Assembly: GCA_013391845.1 (NCBI GenBank)
Contig: CP058414.1
Span: 677,501 to 741,500, forward strand
Direction of reading: 5' to 3'
Length of the DNA stretch: 64,000 nucleotides
Origin: Pseudoalteromonas shioyasakiensis
Lineage (GTDB): Bacteria > Pseudomonadota > Gammaproteobacteria > Enterobacterales > Alteromonadaceae
Shown: in pieces, positions 40,871 to 49,026 of the stretch
Position numbering within the stretch: position 1 is the first letter of the stretch
How the letters are laid out: every line of letters begins with the position of its first letter
Program-made: the position numbers and the translations under genes
Notes under the pieces: generated by a model
What the model saw: only the letters and a program-made list of their open reading frames with translations
Told to the model about the DNA's origin: nothing
The model's database searches: none

Positions 40871-41295
40871 TTCAAAGAGTAAAACAGGCAAAAGTAGAAG
40901 TGGCAGGTGAAGTAGTCGGTGAGATTTCACAAGGTATTTTGCTGCTATTGGGTGTTGAAAAACAAGACACCGAGCAAAGCGCTCAGAAGCTTTTACATAA
41001 AGTCAGTAATTACCGCATTTTTACCGACGAACAAGGAAAGATGAATTTAAGTTTGAAGGATATTAAGGGTGAGCTATTAGTGGTTTCGCAGTTTACGTTA
41101 GCAGCTGATACTAAAAAGGGCATGCGTCCGAGCTTCTCAAGTGCTGGCACACCTGAACAAGCAAATACGCTCTATGAGTATTTTATCGCTGAAGCTAAAA
41201 AATCGGGCCTAACAGTCGCTGCTGGGCGTTTTGGTGCTGATATGCAAGTAAGCTTATGCAACGATGGTCCAGTTACTTTTAATTTAGCTGTGTAA
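40858..41295 (+). CDS. dtd: D-aminoacyl-tRNA deacylase
   Basis: A 145-residue homodimeric proofreading enzyme that frees tRNA from D-amino acids and glycine mischarged on tRNA-Ala. Signature motifs are SQFTLAADTKKGMRPSFS (about 77-94) and the C-terminal NDGPVTF, which gives the Gly-cisPro specificity loop (here Gly-Pro). Full length. Confidence 0.95.
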   Translation: MQGLIQRVKQAKVEVAGEVVGEISQGILLLLGVEKQDTEQSAQKLLHKVSNYRIFTDEQGKMNLSLKDIKGELLVVSQFTLAADTKKGMRPSFSSAGTPEQANTLYEYFIAEAKKSGLTVAAGRFGADMQVSLCNDGPVTFNLAV

Positions 41296-41455
41296 TACCA
41301 ACTCGCAATAATACTTAATCATTTTGAGGGATTAAACCTCTCGCTAACTGCGTTAAAAATTTCTCATTTAGAACAACTAAATAACGAAATTTTTGCCTTG
41401 TTATCAACGAGGTTTATTGCCTCAAAATAGACTACTTAATTAAGCGGGTTGGTAT
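41295..41455. repeat. 161-bp palindromic MITE-like element
   Basis: Ends ATACCAACTCGC and GCGGGTTGGTAT are 12-bp inverted repeats with one mismatch. Inner arms ATTTTGAGG/CCTCAAAAT, TTAAACC/GGTTTAT and AAAAATTTC/GAAATTTTT make the whole element an imperfect hairpin. It encodes nothing and sits exactly between two convergent genes, starting in the dtd stop codon. It may also act as a terminator. Confidence 0.75.
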
Positions 41456-41463
41456 AAGTATTT

Positions 41464-42153
41464 TTACTTTTTGATCATCACTATGTGGTTCACATAGTCT
41501 GGGATTTTCACAATACTTGGGCGCTTACCAAACTCGGTGATCAGTAGGTGCTCAAGTTGCTTTAGTTGCGATGGGTGATTAGATAAAAAATTAATAAATA
41601 ATAAACCACCTTTTGCCATTGCAGCTCTTAATTTAGTGTAAAACTGGTGCTTATATAAAAATAGCGGTGCGTCTACTTCACTGAATAAATCTAAGATAAT
41701 CCAATTGTATTTGTTATTTTGCTCTAAAACTTGTTGCGCATCAAAACAGTGTAGATTATTGGCATGATCGCCACCAAAGTAGCGTTTATAGCAGTGGATT
41801 ATGTCGGGATTTTTATCAACTGATGTCAGCTGGCTGTCGGGGTAGGTGTGCTGTAAGTAGTTACGAATAGCACCGCCACCTAACCCTAATTCTAAAATTT
41901 TTTTAGGCTCTTCTAAGTCTTGCCAAAGCTTTGCAAGGTATTGTAAATGAGAAAAAAGCAACCTCGCAGGGCGACGTTTCTCAATGACGGATTGTAGAGT
42001 TTCGTTGATCAGTAACCAGCGTAATTGGTTAAGTTGTCTAACTTGAATACTGTAATTGCCTTGCTTATGCCAATAGATGAGTTGCCCTAATCGGTGGCAG
42101 TCCTCAATAAAACTATGTTTTACTGCGCCACTGGGTTCAATAAAATGTTCCAT
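41464..42153 (-). CDS. Spermidine-synthase-like methyltransferase-fold protein
   Basis: 229 residues with a Rossmann SAM-type fold: motif I ILELGLGGGAIRNYL (about 87-101), motif II SVDKNPD and motif III-like YNWIILDLFSE. It resembles the SpeE-like group without transmembrane parts. The aminopropyl-transfer residues cannot be confirmed by eye, so methyltransferase or aminopropyltransferase activity remains open. Confidence 0.72.
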   Translation of the reverse strand: MEHFIEPSGAVKHSFIEDCHRLGQLIYWHKQGNYSIQVRQLNQLRWLLINETLQSVIEKRRPARLLFSHLQYLAKLWQDLEEPKKILELGLGGGAIRNYLQHTYPDSQLTSVDKNPDIIHCYKRYFGGDHANNLHCFDAQQVLEQNNKYNWIILDLFSEVDAPLFLYKHQFYTKLRAAMAKGGLLFINFLSNHPSQLKQLEHLLITEFGKRPSIVKIPDYVNHIVMIKK

Positions 42154-42249
42154 ATTTCGGGCCTTTAGCTATTTATTTATAAAAATAAGACAATTATTTC
42201 AGCATAGACCAGTAGGCATAAAGTGCAATTGTGCATTAGTTTTTACAGC

Positions 42250-42292
42250 TTGGAATAATAATTTAGACTGGGTCACCAAAGTATTATTCCAA
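42250..42292 (+). promoter_or_regulatory. Inverted repeat upstream of the GNAT-hotdog gene
   Basis: TTGGAATAATA and TATTATTCCAA are perfect 11-bp arms separated by 21 bp, ending 89 bp before the start. It could be an operator or a leader RNA hairpin. Confidence 0.4.
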
Positions 42293-42381
42293 CTTGTTAG
42301 AAGATCGCGTATCGTAATTCGCATTCCAAAGGCCACGTGAGAAAAACAACAGACAGTGGCTGAATTATCACAGGAGTTTTT

Positions 42382-43275
42382 ATGTTTAAAGTGACCACCC
42401 CACAAAGCAGCGAAGATTGGCAAGCGTATTATTCACTACGTTGGCAGGTTTTAAGAGCGCCTTGGGGCGAGCCGCGTGGTTCTGAGCAAGATGACTTGGA
42501 GCAAGACGCAGAGCACCGCTTTATCAAAAATAATGACGGCGAAGTTTTAGGTGTAGCTCGCCTACATTTTAATAATCATCAGCAAGCGCAAGTTCGCTAT
42601 ATGGCGGTGGCTGAAGGTAACCGTAACCAGCATATCGGTAGTCGTTTATTACATGAATTAGAAAAAATAGCATGGACTCAAGATGCCGATGAATTGGTAT
42701 TGTTTGCTCGTGAACGCGCGCTTGATTTCTACAAGCGCCATGGCTACGAAGTAAAAGAAAAAGCGCATCTCGCGTATGACGATGTGCAGCACTGGAAAAT
42801 GGTAAAACAAAAACCGTCTGAACCGGGTTGGTTTCGTCATCCAAACTGGACACAAGTACTACAAAATACTTGGCGTGAGTCGATTCCAATCAGTGATGCG
42901 ATGGGGATTAAAGTTGAAAGCTATACTGATTGGCAGTTTACTACTCGTGCTGATTTAGATGCGAACTTAAACCTTCATAATACAATGTTTGCTGGTTCTA
43001 TTTATAGTTTAGCAACGCTAACAGGGTGGGGGGCAACTTACCTTGCGCTGAAAGAAGCAGGCCTTGAAGGAAATATCGTGTTAGCTGATGCTAATATTAA
43101 ATACCTTAAGCCACTGAATAACGACCCTCGCGGGAGCGTTGAATTGGCTGGTTGTAAAGGTAAGTTAGCGGATTTAGAGTCTAATGGTAAAGCAAGCTAC
43201 CATGTGCCAGTGAATGTATATGATGGTGATGTGTTAGTTGCTGAATTTGAAGGCCACTTCATCGTTAAAAAATAA
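42382..43275 (+). CDS. GNAT acetyltransferase-hotdog thioesterase fusion (YiiD/FabY-like)
   Basis: A 297-residue two-domain protein. The N-terminal GNAT domain (about 1-140) has the acetyl-CoA loop RNQHIGSRLL and ARERALDFYKRHGY. The C-terminal YiiD_C hotdog domain (about 150-297) has NLHNTMFAGSIYSLATLTGWG, the central hotdog helix. E. coli YiiD has the same architecture and has been linked to starting fatty-acid synthesis. Role here is inferred from architecture alone. Confidence 0.85.
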   Translation: MFKVTTPQSSEDWQAYYSLRWQVLRAPWGEPRGSEQDDLEQDAEHRFIKNNDGEVLGVARLHFNNHQQAQVRYMAVAEGNRNQHIGSRLLHELEKIAWTQDADELVLFARERALDFYKRHGYEVKEKAHLAYDDVQHWKMVKQKPSEPGWFRHPNWTQVLQNTWRESIPISDAMGIKVESYTDWQFTTRADLDANLNLHNTMFAGSIYSLATLTGWGATYLALKEAGLEGNIVLADANIKYLKPLNNDPRGSVELAGCKGKLADLESNGKASYHVPVNVYDGDVLVAEFEGHFIVKK

Positions 43276-43284
43276 CGACTATTT

Positions 43285-43312
43285 AGAGCGAGCTAACTAA
43301 AGCTCGCTCTTT
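43285..43312. terminator. Bidirectional terminator
   Basis: AGAGCGAGCT and AGCTCGCTCT pair around a short loop with a short T-tract, between convergent genes. Confidence 0.8.
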
Positions 43313-43319
43313 ATTACAG

Positions 43320-44357
43320 TTAAAGCAAGTCAGTTAACAGAATACCGACACCAAAGCGTTCAATATCAGCATTGTAGTCAATCAAGCTCTCGCCATAGCC
43401 ATTAAAGTATTGTGCGTAACCACGTAACCTGCCCCAAAGAGGAAAAGACCAATCTAACTGGATTGCACCACGGTTATCTGAGTTTAAGTTATTACGCGTC
43501 ATAAAGCTGAATTCATGCTCGTTGTAACGGTATGCACCTGAGAATTCAAAATAACCCATGTATTTGTAGATATCTGGATTATCATCGCCACGTGCTTTTA
43601 GCTCATCATCTTTTTTATCTTCAGGAATGCGATACCACGGCTTAAAGCTAAATACAAAGCCATCTTTTTCCCATAAGAAATCAGCATAGATACGGTTCCA
43701 CGAGCGTGAATTAGGTTGGCTTCGACCATTAGATTGATGCGAGGCACCAATTGCGATTGCCATTTCATCACCCCACAGTACATGCTCAGGATCAAGATAG
43801 TTCATCCAGAATATCTCCGGTTCGTAATTGGTTTCACGAAATGGTGATGAAATATCTTTGTTATAAAACTGCCAAAACGACTGCAATGTAAAAGCAAAAA
43901 AGATACCTTGGTCTTTATCTGAGAAGCCTTCGAAGATAGGTACTTTAATTGATAGTTGGTATTTCACTTCAAGGTTATCGAGTGGTTCGCCATCGACCTC
44001 TTCAGCAAGGTCTTTTAAACCATCAAAAGGGCGCTCATTAGGGTTAGACACGTAAGAGAGCGGTAAAATGTAGTTACGCTTATGTGGAGTGATTACATTA
44101 CGGTTTTTCTTGCTCACTTCTTCACGAGCTTTGCGTTTGTCTAAAGCCGTGAGCTTTTTGCTCTCGTCTAAGTCAGAGCACTTTTTACGAAGTTCTTCGA
44201 GTGTTTGTTTACCGTCACCGCCAATAGCTTCGTTCAAAATACACTGCTTTACGAGTTCTAGCGCGTCATCTTGTTCGTTAGTTTGTGGTTGTTCAGTTTG
44301 AGCGAATACAGGTACAGAAAATAAGCCAGCGGCTGCCAGCCAAATGCGCCATCCCAT
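43320..44357 (-). CDS. pldA: Outer-membrane phospholipase A1
   Basis: 345 residues with a signal peptide ending VFA near residue 19. The 12-strand barrel enzyme is recognised by ASHQSNGRSQPNSRSWNRIY (about 208-227), which carries the catalytic His and Ser and the Asn-Arg partners. Compared with E. coli PldA (289 residues) it has an extra 60-70-residue acidic/basic N-terminal segment after the signal. It cleaves phospholipids that reach the outer leaflet. A single gene on the minus strand. Confidence 0.9.
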   Translation of the reverse strand: MGWRIWLAAAGLFSVPVFAQTEQPQTNEQDDALELVKQCILNEAIGGDGKQTLEELRKKCSDLDESKKLTALDKRKAREEVSKKNRNVITPHKRNYILPLSYVSNPNERPFDGLKDLAEEVDGEPLDNLEVKYQLSIKVPIFEGFSDKDQGIFFAFTLQSFWQFYNKDISSPFRETNYEPEIFWMNYLDPEHVLWGDEMAIAIGASHQSNGRSQPNSRSWNRIYADFLWEKDGFVFSFKPWYRIPEDKKDDELKARGDDNPDIYKYMGYFEFSGAYRYNEHEFSFMTRNNLNSDNRGAIQLDWSFPLWGRLRGYAQYFNGYGESLIDYNADIERFGVGILLTDLL

Positions 44358-44458
44358 TGCAGTTCCCTTTCAGTAGACTTGTAAGTAGGTATAATTATAA
44401 CGATTTTTACATAAGTAACCGTGAACTTGTACTGAATTGTTGAAATTTTGGGTAAATA

Positions 44459-44486
44459 GAGAGCCCCAAGCTAAGCTTGGAGCTCT
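44459..44486 (-). terminator. Terminator-like hairpin at the end of the lysine operon
   Basis: AGAGCCCCAAGCT and AGCTTGGAGCTCT pair with one mismatch or wobble. The T-tract is weak (TCTATTT on the minus strand). It lies 58 bp past the last gene of the operon. Confidence 0.5.
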
Positions 44487-44543
44487 ACTGTAACGGCCTA
44501 AGGGCATAAGCCGTCGACTCTCACGCAATGAGAAGGTGTGAGC

Positions 44544-45662
44544 TTATAGCTCAAATACGTTTGTAAAAAACTTATAAAGTTCAGTGCCTTGATTCACGCT
44601 TGCTGAAGCAAAATGCAAAATAGCGATGGCGTCTTTATCAAAACTTAATGTTTGAAGGGGTTGCTCAGAAAGGTAGCGCTCCATTCGTAAAATGTGGGCT
44701 ATAGGCTCGCCTGCTTTTACATGGCCTCCAAGCGGGGCAAGATATTCCACCATGCCACCCATAGGCGCATAGTAAGCAACATAATCTTCAAGCATACAGG
44801 CATAGCGTGTTATCGCTTTTGGTTTATAAGCAGCATCCACAAATACCTCTTTGTAAGTGAGGTAACTTAAAATACTATTTGCATCTTCAAGGGCTGCACT
44901 TAAATCGATTTTTTCTTGGCTACCTAATTCAACGGTAAATGCTTCAACTTGAACTGCAAATTCACGGCCTTGTTTGGCAAGTTCTTCAGAAAGCGACCAC
45001 CAAGGACAGAAGCTCGCTTCATCCATCGCTCCATCAAAGTCACTTGGGATCAATAAGATATGTTCAATGTTGAAATAGCTTGCGCTGTCTTTGGCATATT
45101 CTGGGCAATAGAGGTGCTGACTTGAGATAGGTCCTGTGTGTAGGTCTAAAACAATATCCGCCTGATGCGCAAGCTTTTGCAGGTTCAGAGCAATGCGCTT
45201 ACCTGTTGTTAGGCTGTAGTCAGGACCGGTTAGTTGGCTGTCGATGTCAGTAACGAGTGCCTCTTTGAATGCAGCTTTAAGAGTCGCATCATCACTGCCT
45301 TTGTGCAGTTCAGCTATCTGTGAGGGTAATGCTTTGTTAAAGCGGTACATGCGGTTCCAGTTGGTACCAGTAATAGGATCGAAGCGACCCAGAGTAAACT
45401 CACCTGATTTTTGGTTACAACCAATTGGGTTGGCATAAGGCACAAGAGTAATGTCGCCACGTAGCTTTAGAGATTTTAGCTGTTCAAGTAACTGATAAAT
45501 TACTGCATTACCTTGTACTTCTGCGCCATGCATATTAGCTTGTATATACACGCTTGGTCCTGTGCCATCGCCTTTTAAGCGATACACAGGGATTGTCAGT
45601 GGAAGGCCGTTGGCAATCTCGCCAACCACAATATTCTCTTGGCTGATTAGTTCTTTACTCAT
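44544..45662 (-). CDS. AstE/aspartoacylase-like zinc deacylase of the lysine operon
   Basis: A 372-residue member of the succinylglutamate desuccinylase/aspartoacylase family (M14 relatives). Zinc ligands are H45 and E48 in NMHGAE and H175 in LDLHTGP; the catalytic Glu is probably E245 in FTVELGS. A C-terminal barrel-like domain (about 285-345: GGMVEYLAPLGGHVKAGEPIAHI) follows. Family members remove N-acyl groups, such as succinyl, from alpha-amino acids. It is fourth in a riboswitch-controlled dap operon, 5 bp after the decarboxylase, where a DapE-like desuccinylation would be expected. True substrate unknown. Confidence 0.78.
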   Translation of the reverse strand: MSKELISQENIVVGEIANGLPLTIPVYRLKGDGTGPSVYIQANMHGAEVQGNAVIYQLLEQLKSLKLRGDITLVPYANPIGCNQKSGEFTLGRFDPITGTNWNRMYRFNKALPSQIAELHKGSDDATLKAAFKEALVTDIDSQLTGPDYSLTTGKRIALNLQKLAHQADIVLDLHTGPISSQHLYCPEYAKDSASYFNIEHILLIPSDFDGAMDEASFCPWWSLSEELAKQGREFAVQVEAFTVELGSQEKIDLSAALEDANSILSYLTYKEVFVDAAYKPKAITRYACMLEDYVAYYAPMGGMVEYLAPLGGHVKAGEPIAHILRMERYLSEQPLQTLSFDKDAIAILHFASASVNQGTELYKFFTNVFEL

Positions 45663-45667
45663 GGCGA

Positions 45668-46873
45668 TTACCTTAAATAATAGCTAGCATCTTCAGCGCT
45701 ACGGATGCACTCAATACTGCCTTGTTCAAGGATGTATTCAGCTGCTAATTCGTGGCATAAAAAGTACGGCATACTTTCGGTAAAGCCGTATGCGCCACAC
45801 TGGCTGAATACCAACCAGTCTTGCTCATTTAAATCGCTAGCTAAGAGGTGCTCACCTAAGCAATCAAGCGCGGTGCAAAGTGGGCCGTATAACGTCATTA
45901 CTGCAGGCTCAGCCATCGATTCGCGTAGTAACGCTGCAGGAAAATCTTGGCTTGTCACAGCTGGGCGAAGTAAATGGTTAATACCGCCTGATAAAATCAC
46001 CTGCTGTTGATTGTAATTTTCTTTACGCTCAACAATCGGCGTTACGTAATGACCACATTCGCCCACTGCATAGCGACCAAGTTCCATCCAAAGCTCATTG
46101 ACACCGGCATCCGCTTTAATGCTCGCCAGAGTCTCGATAAGTGCAGACCAATCAAGTCGGTTAGCATCTTGAGTATAAGGAATGCCTAGGCCACCACCCA
46201 AATCGAGAACATTAAGGTTAATATTTAATGAGTTAGCGAGTCGTTGTAATGGCTCAATCATGGCACGCCATAGCTCAGCGAGTTTATCGGTGCTGAGCAT
46301 GTTGCCCCATTGGAAAATATGCAGACCATCAAAGTTAAGTGCTGGGTAATTACTTACTGTTAGTGCTTGCCATTCATCACAGCCCAAACCAAAGGGGGTG
46401 AGACTATCGCCGCCAAGTGGGTTCTTTTCACTGTCTGGCCAACGTAGTTGTACACGCAATAATACTTGCAGCTGGCAATTTGCTTTTGTTGCTTGTTCGT
46501 TTAACCAGCGAACTTGGTTAATGCTCTCTGCCACAAAAGTACGTACACCGCGAGCAATAAAATGTGAAATTTGTTTAGGGCTCTTTGCAGGCCCAGTATT
46601 GAGCACGCGCTCGCTATCGATGCCTTGAGCAAGTACTTGCTCAAGTTCACCTTTACTTGCAACATCAAAATTAAACCCTGCGCTGTCTAAACATTGAATA
46701 ATGCGAGACAGCGGGTTGGCCTTGACTGCGTACCAAAGTTTCACATCGGTTTGCGCCGTCAGTTGATTTAAATGTGCAGTTAATTTATCTAAATCATAGA
46801 TAAAAAATGGCGTATCAAGGTGCGTTGCTACTTGTTCAACTGCTTGCTTGATGGGCGTGCTCATAAAGCTCAT
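45668..46873 (-). CDS. LysA-like PLP decarboxylase (fold type III)
   Basis: 401 residues; alanine-racemase-fold TIM barrel plus beta domain. The PLP lysine is K51 in WYAVKANP, the phosphate-binding Gly loop is LDLGGGLGIP (about 224-233), and there is ELGRYAV (265-271). The catalytic Cys is C333 in YGPLCTALD. True diaminopimelate decarboxylases have Cys-Glu-Ser-x-Asp here; this one has Cys-Thr-Ala-Leu-Asp. That form is known in decarboxylases for other or modified substrates. Its ATG overlaps the dapD stop (TAATG). It probably decarboxylates a DAP-related compound. Confidence 0.78.
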   Translation of the reverse strand: MSFMSTPIKQAVEQVATHLDTPFFIYDLDKLTAHLNQLTAQTDVKLWYAVKANPLSRIIQCLDSAGFNFDVASKGELEQVLAQGIDSERVLNTGPAKSPKQISHFIARGVRTFVAESINQVRWLNEQATKANCQLQVLLRVQLRWPDSEKNPLGGDSLTPFGLGCDEWQALTVSNYPALNFDGLHIFQWGNMLSTDKLAELWRAMIEPLQRLANSLNINLNVLDLGGGLGIPYTQDANRLDWSALIETLASIKADAGVNELWMELGRYAVGECGHYVTPIVERKENYNQQQVILSGGINHLLRPAVTSQDFPAALLRESMAEPAVMTLYGPLCTALDCLGEHLLASDLNEQDWLVFSQCGAYGFTESMPYFLCHELAAEYILEQGSIECIRSAEDASYYLR

Positions 46874-47613
46874 TAACGTAAAACCTCTTCTAACAGTAAT
46901 GATGCATCGCTTTGTTCATCTCGGTATTTCACGATCAATGCACAAGACATGCTTAGGCCTTGCTCACGAGCCCATGCGTTTGAAGCAGGACGAGAACCTG
47001 GGATCACAATCGCGTTTTCTGGGATTGCTTCACCTTTGTTTAGCTGGCGCTCATTAATACAGTCGTAGACTGGAATGGTTGCAGATAAACGCACACCCGG
47101 CGCAAGTACCGCGCCTCTTTTCACAACTACACCTTCAACAATTACGCAGCCTGCGCCGATGAATGCATCATCCTCAATAACCACTGGGCTTGCACCAATA
47201 GGCTCAAGCACGCCACCTAATTGTACTGCTGCACTTAGGTGAACATTTTTACCCACTTGTGCACATGAACCCACTAATGCGTGGCTGTCGACCATAGTAC
47301 CTTCGTCGATGAACGCGCCAATATTCACATACGCTGGTGGCATAATAATAGTGCCTTTAGCAACGTGTGCACCACGACGAACACTGCTACCACCTGGTAC
47401 CATACGTACGCCTGCATCTGCTGCAAAGCCTTGTGGTGCTAAGTTGTGCTTATCAACAAAACCACCTGGGAACTCGGTGTTAGTGCCATTTTTAAATGCT
47501 TCTAAAATGCCTTGTTTAACTTCAATATTAGCATGCCAGTTGCCGTTCTCGTCTTGTGTTGCTGCGCGAACTGCGCCTGATTCTAAGTTGTTTAATAATT
47601 CTAACCAGCTCAT
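46873..47613 (-). CDS. dapD: Tetrahydrodipicolinate N-succinyltransferase, short form
   Basis: About 246 residues from the ATG at 47613 (E. coli DapD has 274). The left-handed beta-helix of hexapeptide repeats runs from about 85 to 205: VNIGAFIDEGTMVDSHALVGSCAQVGKNVHLS and VLEPIGASPVVIEDDAFIGAG. Relative to E. coli the N-terminal helical domain is shortened and partly replaced. It transfers succinyl from succinyl-CoA to tetrahydrodipicolinate. The stop codon overlaps the next start by one base. Confidence 0.88.
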   Translation of the reverse strand: MSWLELLNNLESGAVRAATQDENGNWHANIEVKQGILEAFKNGTNTEFPGGFVDKHNLAPQGFAADAGVRMVPGGSSVRRGAHVAKGTIIMPPAYVNIGAFIDEGTMVDSHALVGSCAQVGKNVHLSAAVQLGGVLEPIGASPVVIEDDAFIGAGCVIVEGVVVKRGAVLAPGVRLSATIPVYDCINERQLNKGEAIPENAIVIPGSRPASNAWAREQGLSMSCALIVKYRDEQSDASLLLEEVLR

Positions 47614-47627
47614 GATAAAACCTGTTT

Positions 47628-48512
47628 TTAGTTCCAAGATAAAATAGTGTTATTTGCGTGGGTGATGCCGTCTGTTTGCTCAAGCTCTAAATGCGTAAGT
47701 GGCGGACGTAAATGCGGGGTATTTATTTTACCTTGCAGGTGCATCAGTACTTTTACGGGGATTGGGTTTGCTACAGCAAATAGACTTTGAATTGCTTGCG
47801 ACCAATCAGTGAATAGATTTGGGTATTGACCACTTAAACAGCGTTTAACAAACTCATGGGTTTGGCTTGGCCAAGCATTAGCGGCAACCGAAACTAAACC
47901 TTTTGCACCGGCTTGAGCAAAATACGGCATAAGTGCATCATCGCCACTGAAAATGGCAAGTTTTGGCGATGCCGTTCTAAAGCCTTCAAACTTGCTAATA
48001 TCGCCGCTGGCTTCTTTTAAAGCCCAAAGGTTTTTGTGGTCGGCAAGGTTTTTAATTACCTGTGGTGAAATTTCAACTGCGCTGCGCCCTGGTACGTTAT
48101 ACAACATACAAGGGTGATGACTTGCGTTAAGTAGGCTTTCAAACCAATGTGTTTGACCCACAACACCAGGTTTTGCATACAGAGGTGAGCCTAACAGGTA
48201 GCCATGAATTGGCAGCTGATTGCAGTATTCAACCCATGCAATTTGCTGCTTTAGGTTCATGCCACCCACAGCGATCATCAGTGGCACACTCGGTGCCAAT
48301 TGGCAAACATGCTCGACAATGGCTTGTTGTTCTTTAAGTGAAAGCGCTAGTCCTTCACCGGTACTGCCAAGCAATAAAATGCCGTTATTTGCGGCTTGCT
48401 GTTCAGTGACCAGTTGCTCTAGGGCCGTGTAATCGACCTCGCCAGATTCAGAAAATGGCGTGACAAGCGCTGTCCATAATGGATAGTCATTTAAATCAAA
48501 ATTGTTGATCAT
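47628..48512 (-). CDS. dapA: 4-hydroxy-tetrahydrodipicolinate synthase (DapA family)
   Basis: A 294-residue class I aldolase condensing pyruvate and aspartate semialdehyde. The Schiff-base lysine is K166 in LWALKEASGD, the catalytic Tyr is Y138 in LYNVPGRS, and the substrate loop is LGSTGEG, with Ser for the usual first Thr. First gene of the operon, 141 bp downstream of a lysine riboswitch. This is probably a second DapA dedicated to lysine; whether another copy exists elsewhere cannot be seen here. Confidence 0.88.
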   Translation of the reverse strand: MINNFDLNDYPLWTALVTPFSESGEVDYTALEQLVTEQQAANNGILLLGSTGEGLALSLKEQQAIVEHVCQLAPSVPLMIAVGGMNLKQQIAWVEYCNQLPIHGYLLGSPLYAKPGVVGQTHWFESLLNASHHPCMLYNVPGRSAVEISPQVIKNLADHKNLWALKEASGDISKFEGFRTASPKLAIFSGDDALMPYFAQAGAKGLVSVAANAWPSQTHEFVKRCLSGQYPNLFTDWSQAIQSLFAVANPIPVKVLMHLQGKINTPHLRPPLTHLELEQTDGITHANNTILSWN

Positions 48513-48616
48513 CTCTCACGAACTTATAAGGTATTCGAAGAGTATATGCGGGAACATTTGAATGGGGCCGCATGTCGTCATTCGAACAAGGTATAATTCG
48601 AAGAGCGAATGGGCTT

Positions 48617-48646
48617 AAAATAATAAAGACGCGACGGCCTTATTAT
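48617..48646 (-). terminator. Candidate expression-platform hairpin of the lysine riboswitch
   Basis: On the minus strand ATAATAAGG pairs with CTTTATTAT (nine pairs, one G-U) around a CG-rich loop and ends in TTTT. It begins only 8 nt after the riboswitch P1 stem. The A/U-rich stem is weak, so this is tentative. Confidence 0.45.
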
Positions 48647-48653
48647 ACTAAGA

Positions 48654-48842
48654 CCAGAAGCTCTCCACCAAACTAATCAATAGCGCTTTGCTATTGTTGG
48701 TGACAGTCGCTGGGATTCAGCCCAGTCGCCCGAAATAAGCACCTCACAAACGGTGTTACTTCTCGGCGTTAATTCCCCTCACGTATGATCAACAGAGTCT
48801 GTGCTCTTCCCATACGTTACCTGAATAACGCACCTCTTCCAG
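48654..48842 (-). promoter_or_regulatory. Lysine riboswitch (L box)
   Basis: On the minus strand P1 is CTGGAAG (start) with CTTCTGG (end). Conserved core pieces are in order: AGAGGTGCG, then AAGTAAC, GAGGGGAATTAACGCCGA, and GGGCTGAATCCCAGCGACTGTCACC, as in the E. coli lysC leader. The last arm TGGTGGAGAGCTTCTGG also matches. It lies upstream of dapA and should turn the operon off when lysine is plentiful. Confidence 0.93.
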
Positions 48843-49026
48843 CCCTTTATGCTCGCTTTTAAGGTAAAAGCCAACATAGTTAAATAGGGTATTGGCGGCG
48901 ATTAAAGCATTTTAGCCATCTAGGTGTCAAGCTGATGAGTTTGTTTTTTAGTGACCAATTTTGCAACATGGTTACGTATAACCGTGTTTTTACGTACACT
49001 TAGCGTTAACCAAATAAATTGGAAAA

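Noticed and set aside
44544..48512. Siderophore-type cluster based on the PvsE-like decarboxylase
   Set aside because: No NIS synthetase, receptor or exporter is present, and a lysine riboswitch controls the operon.
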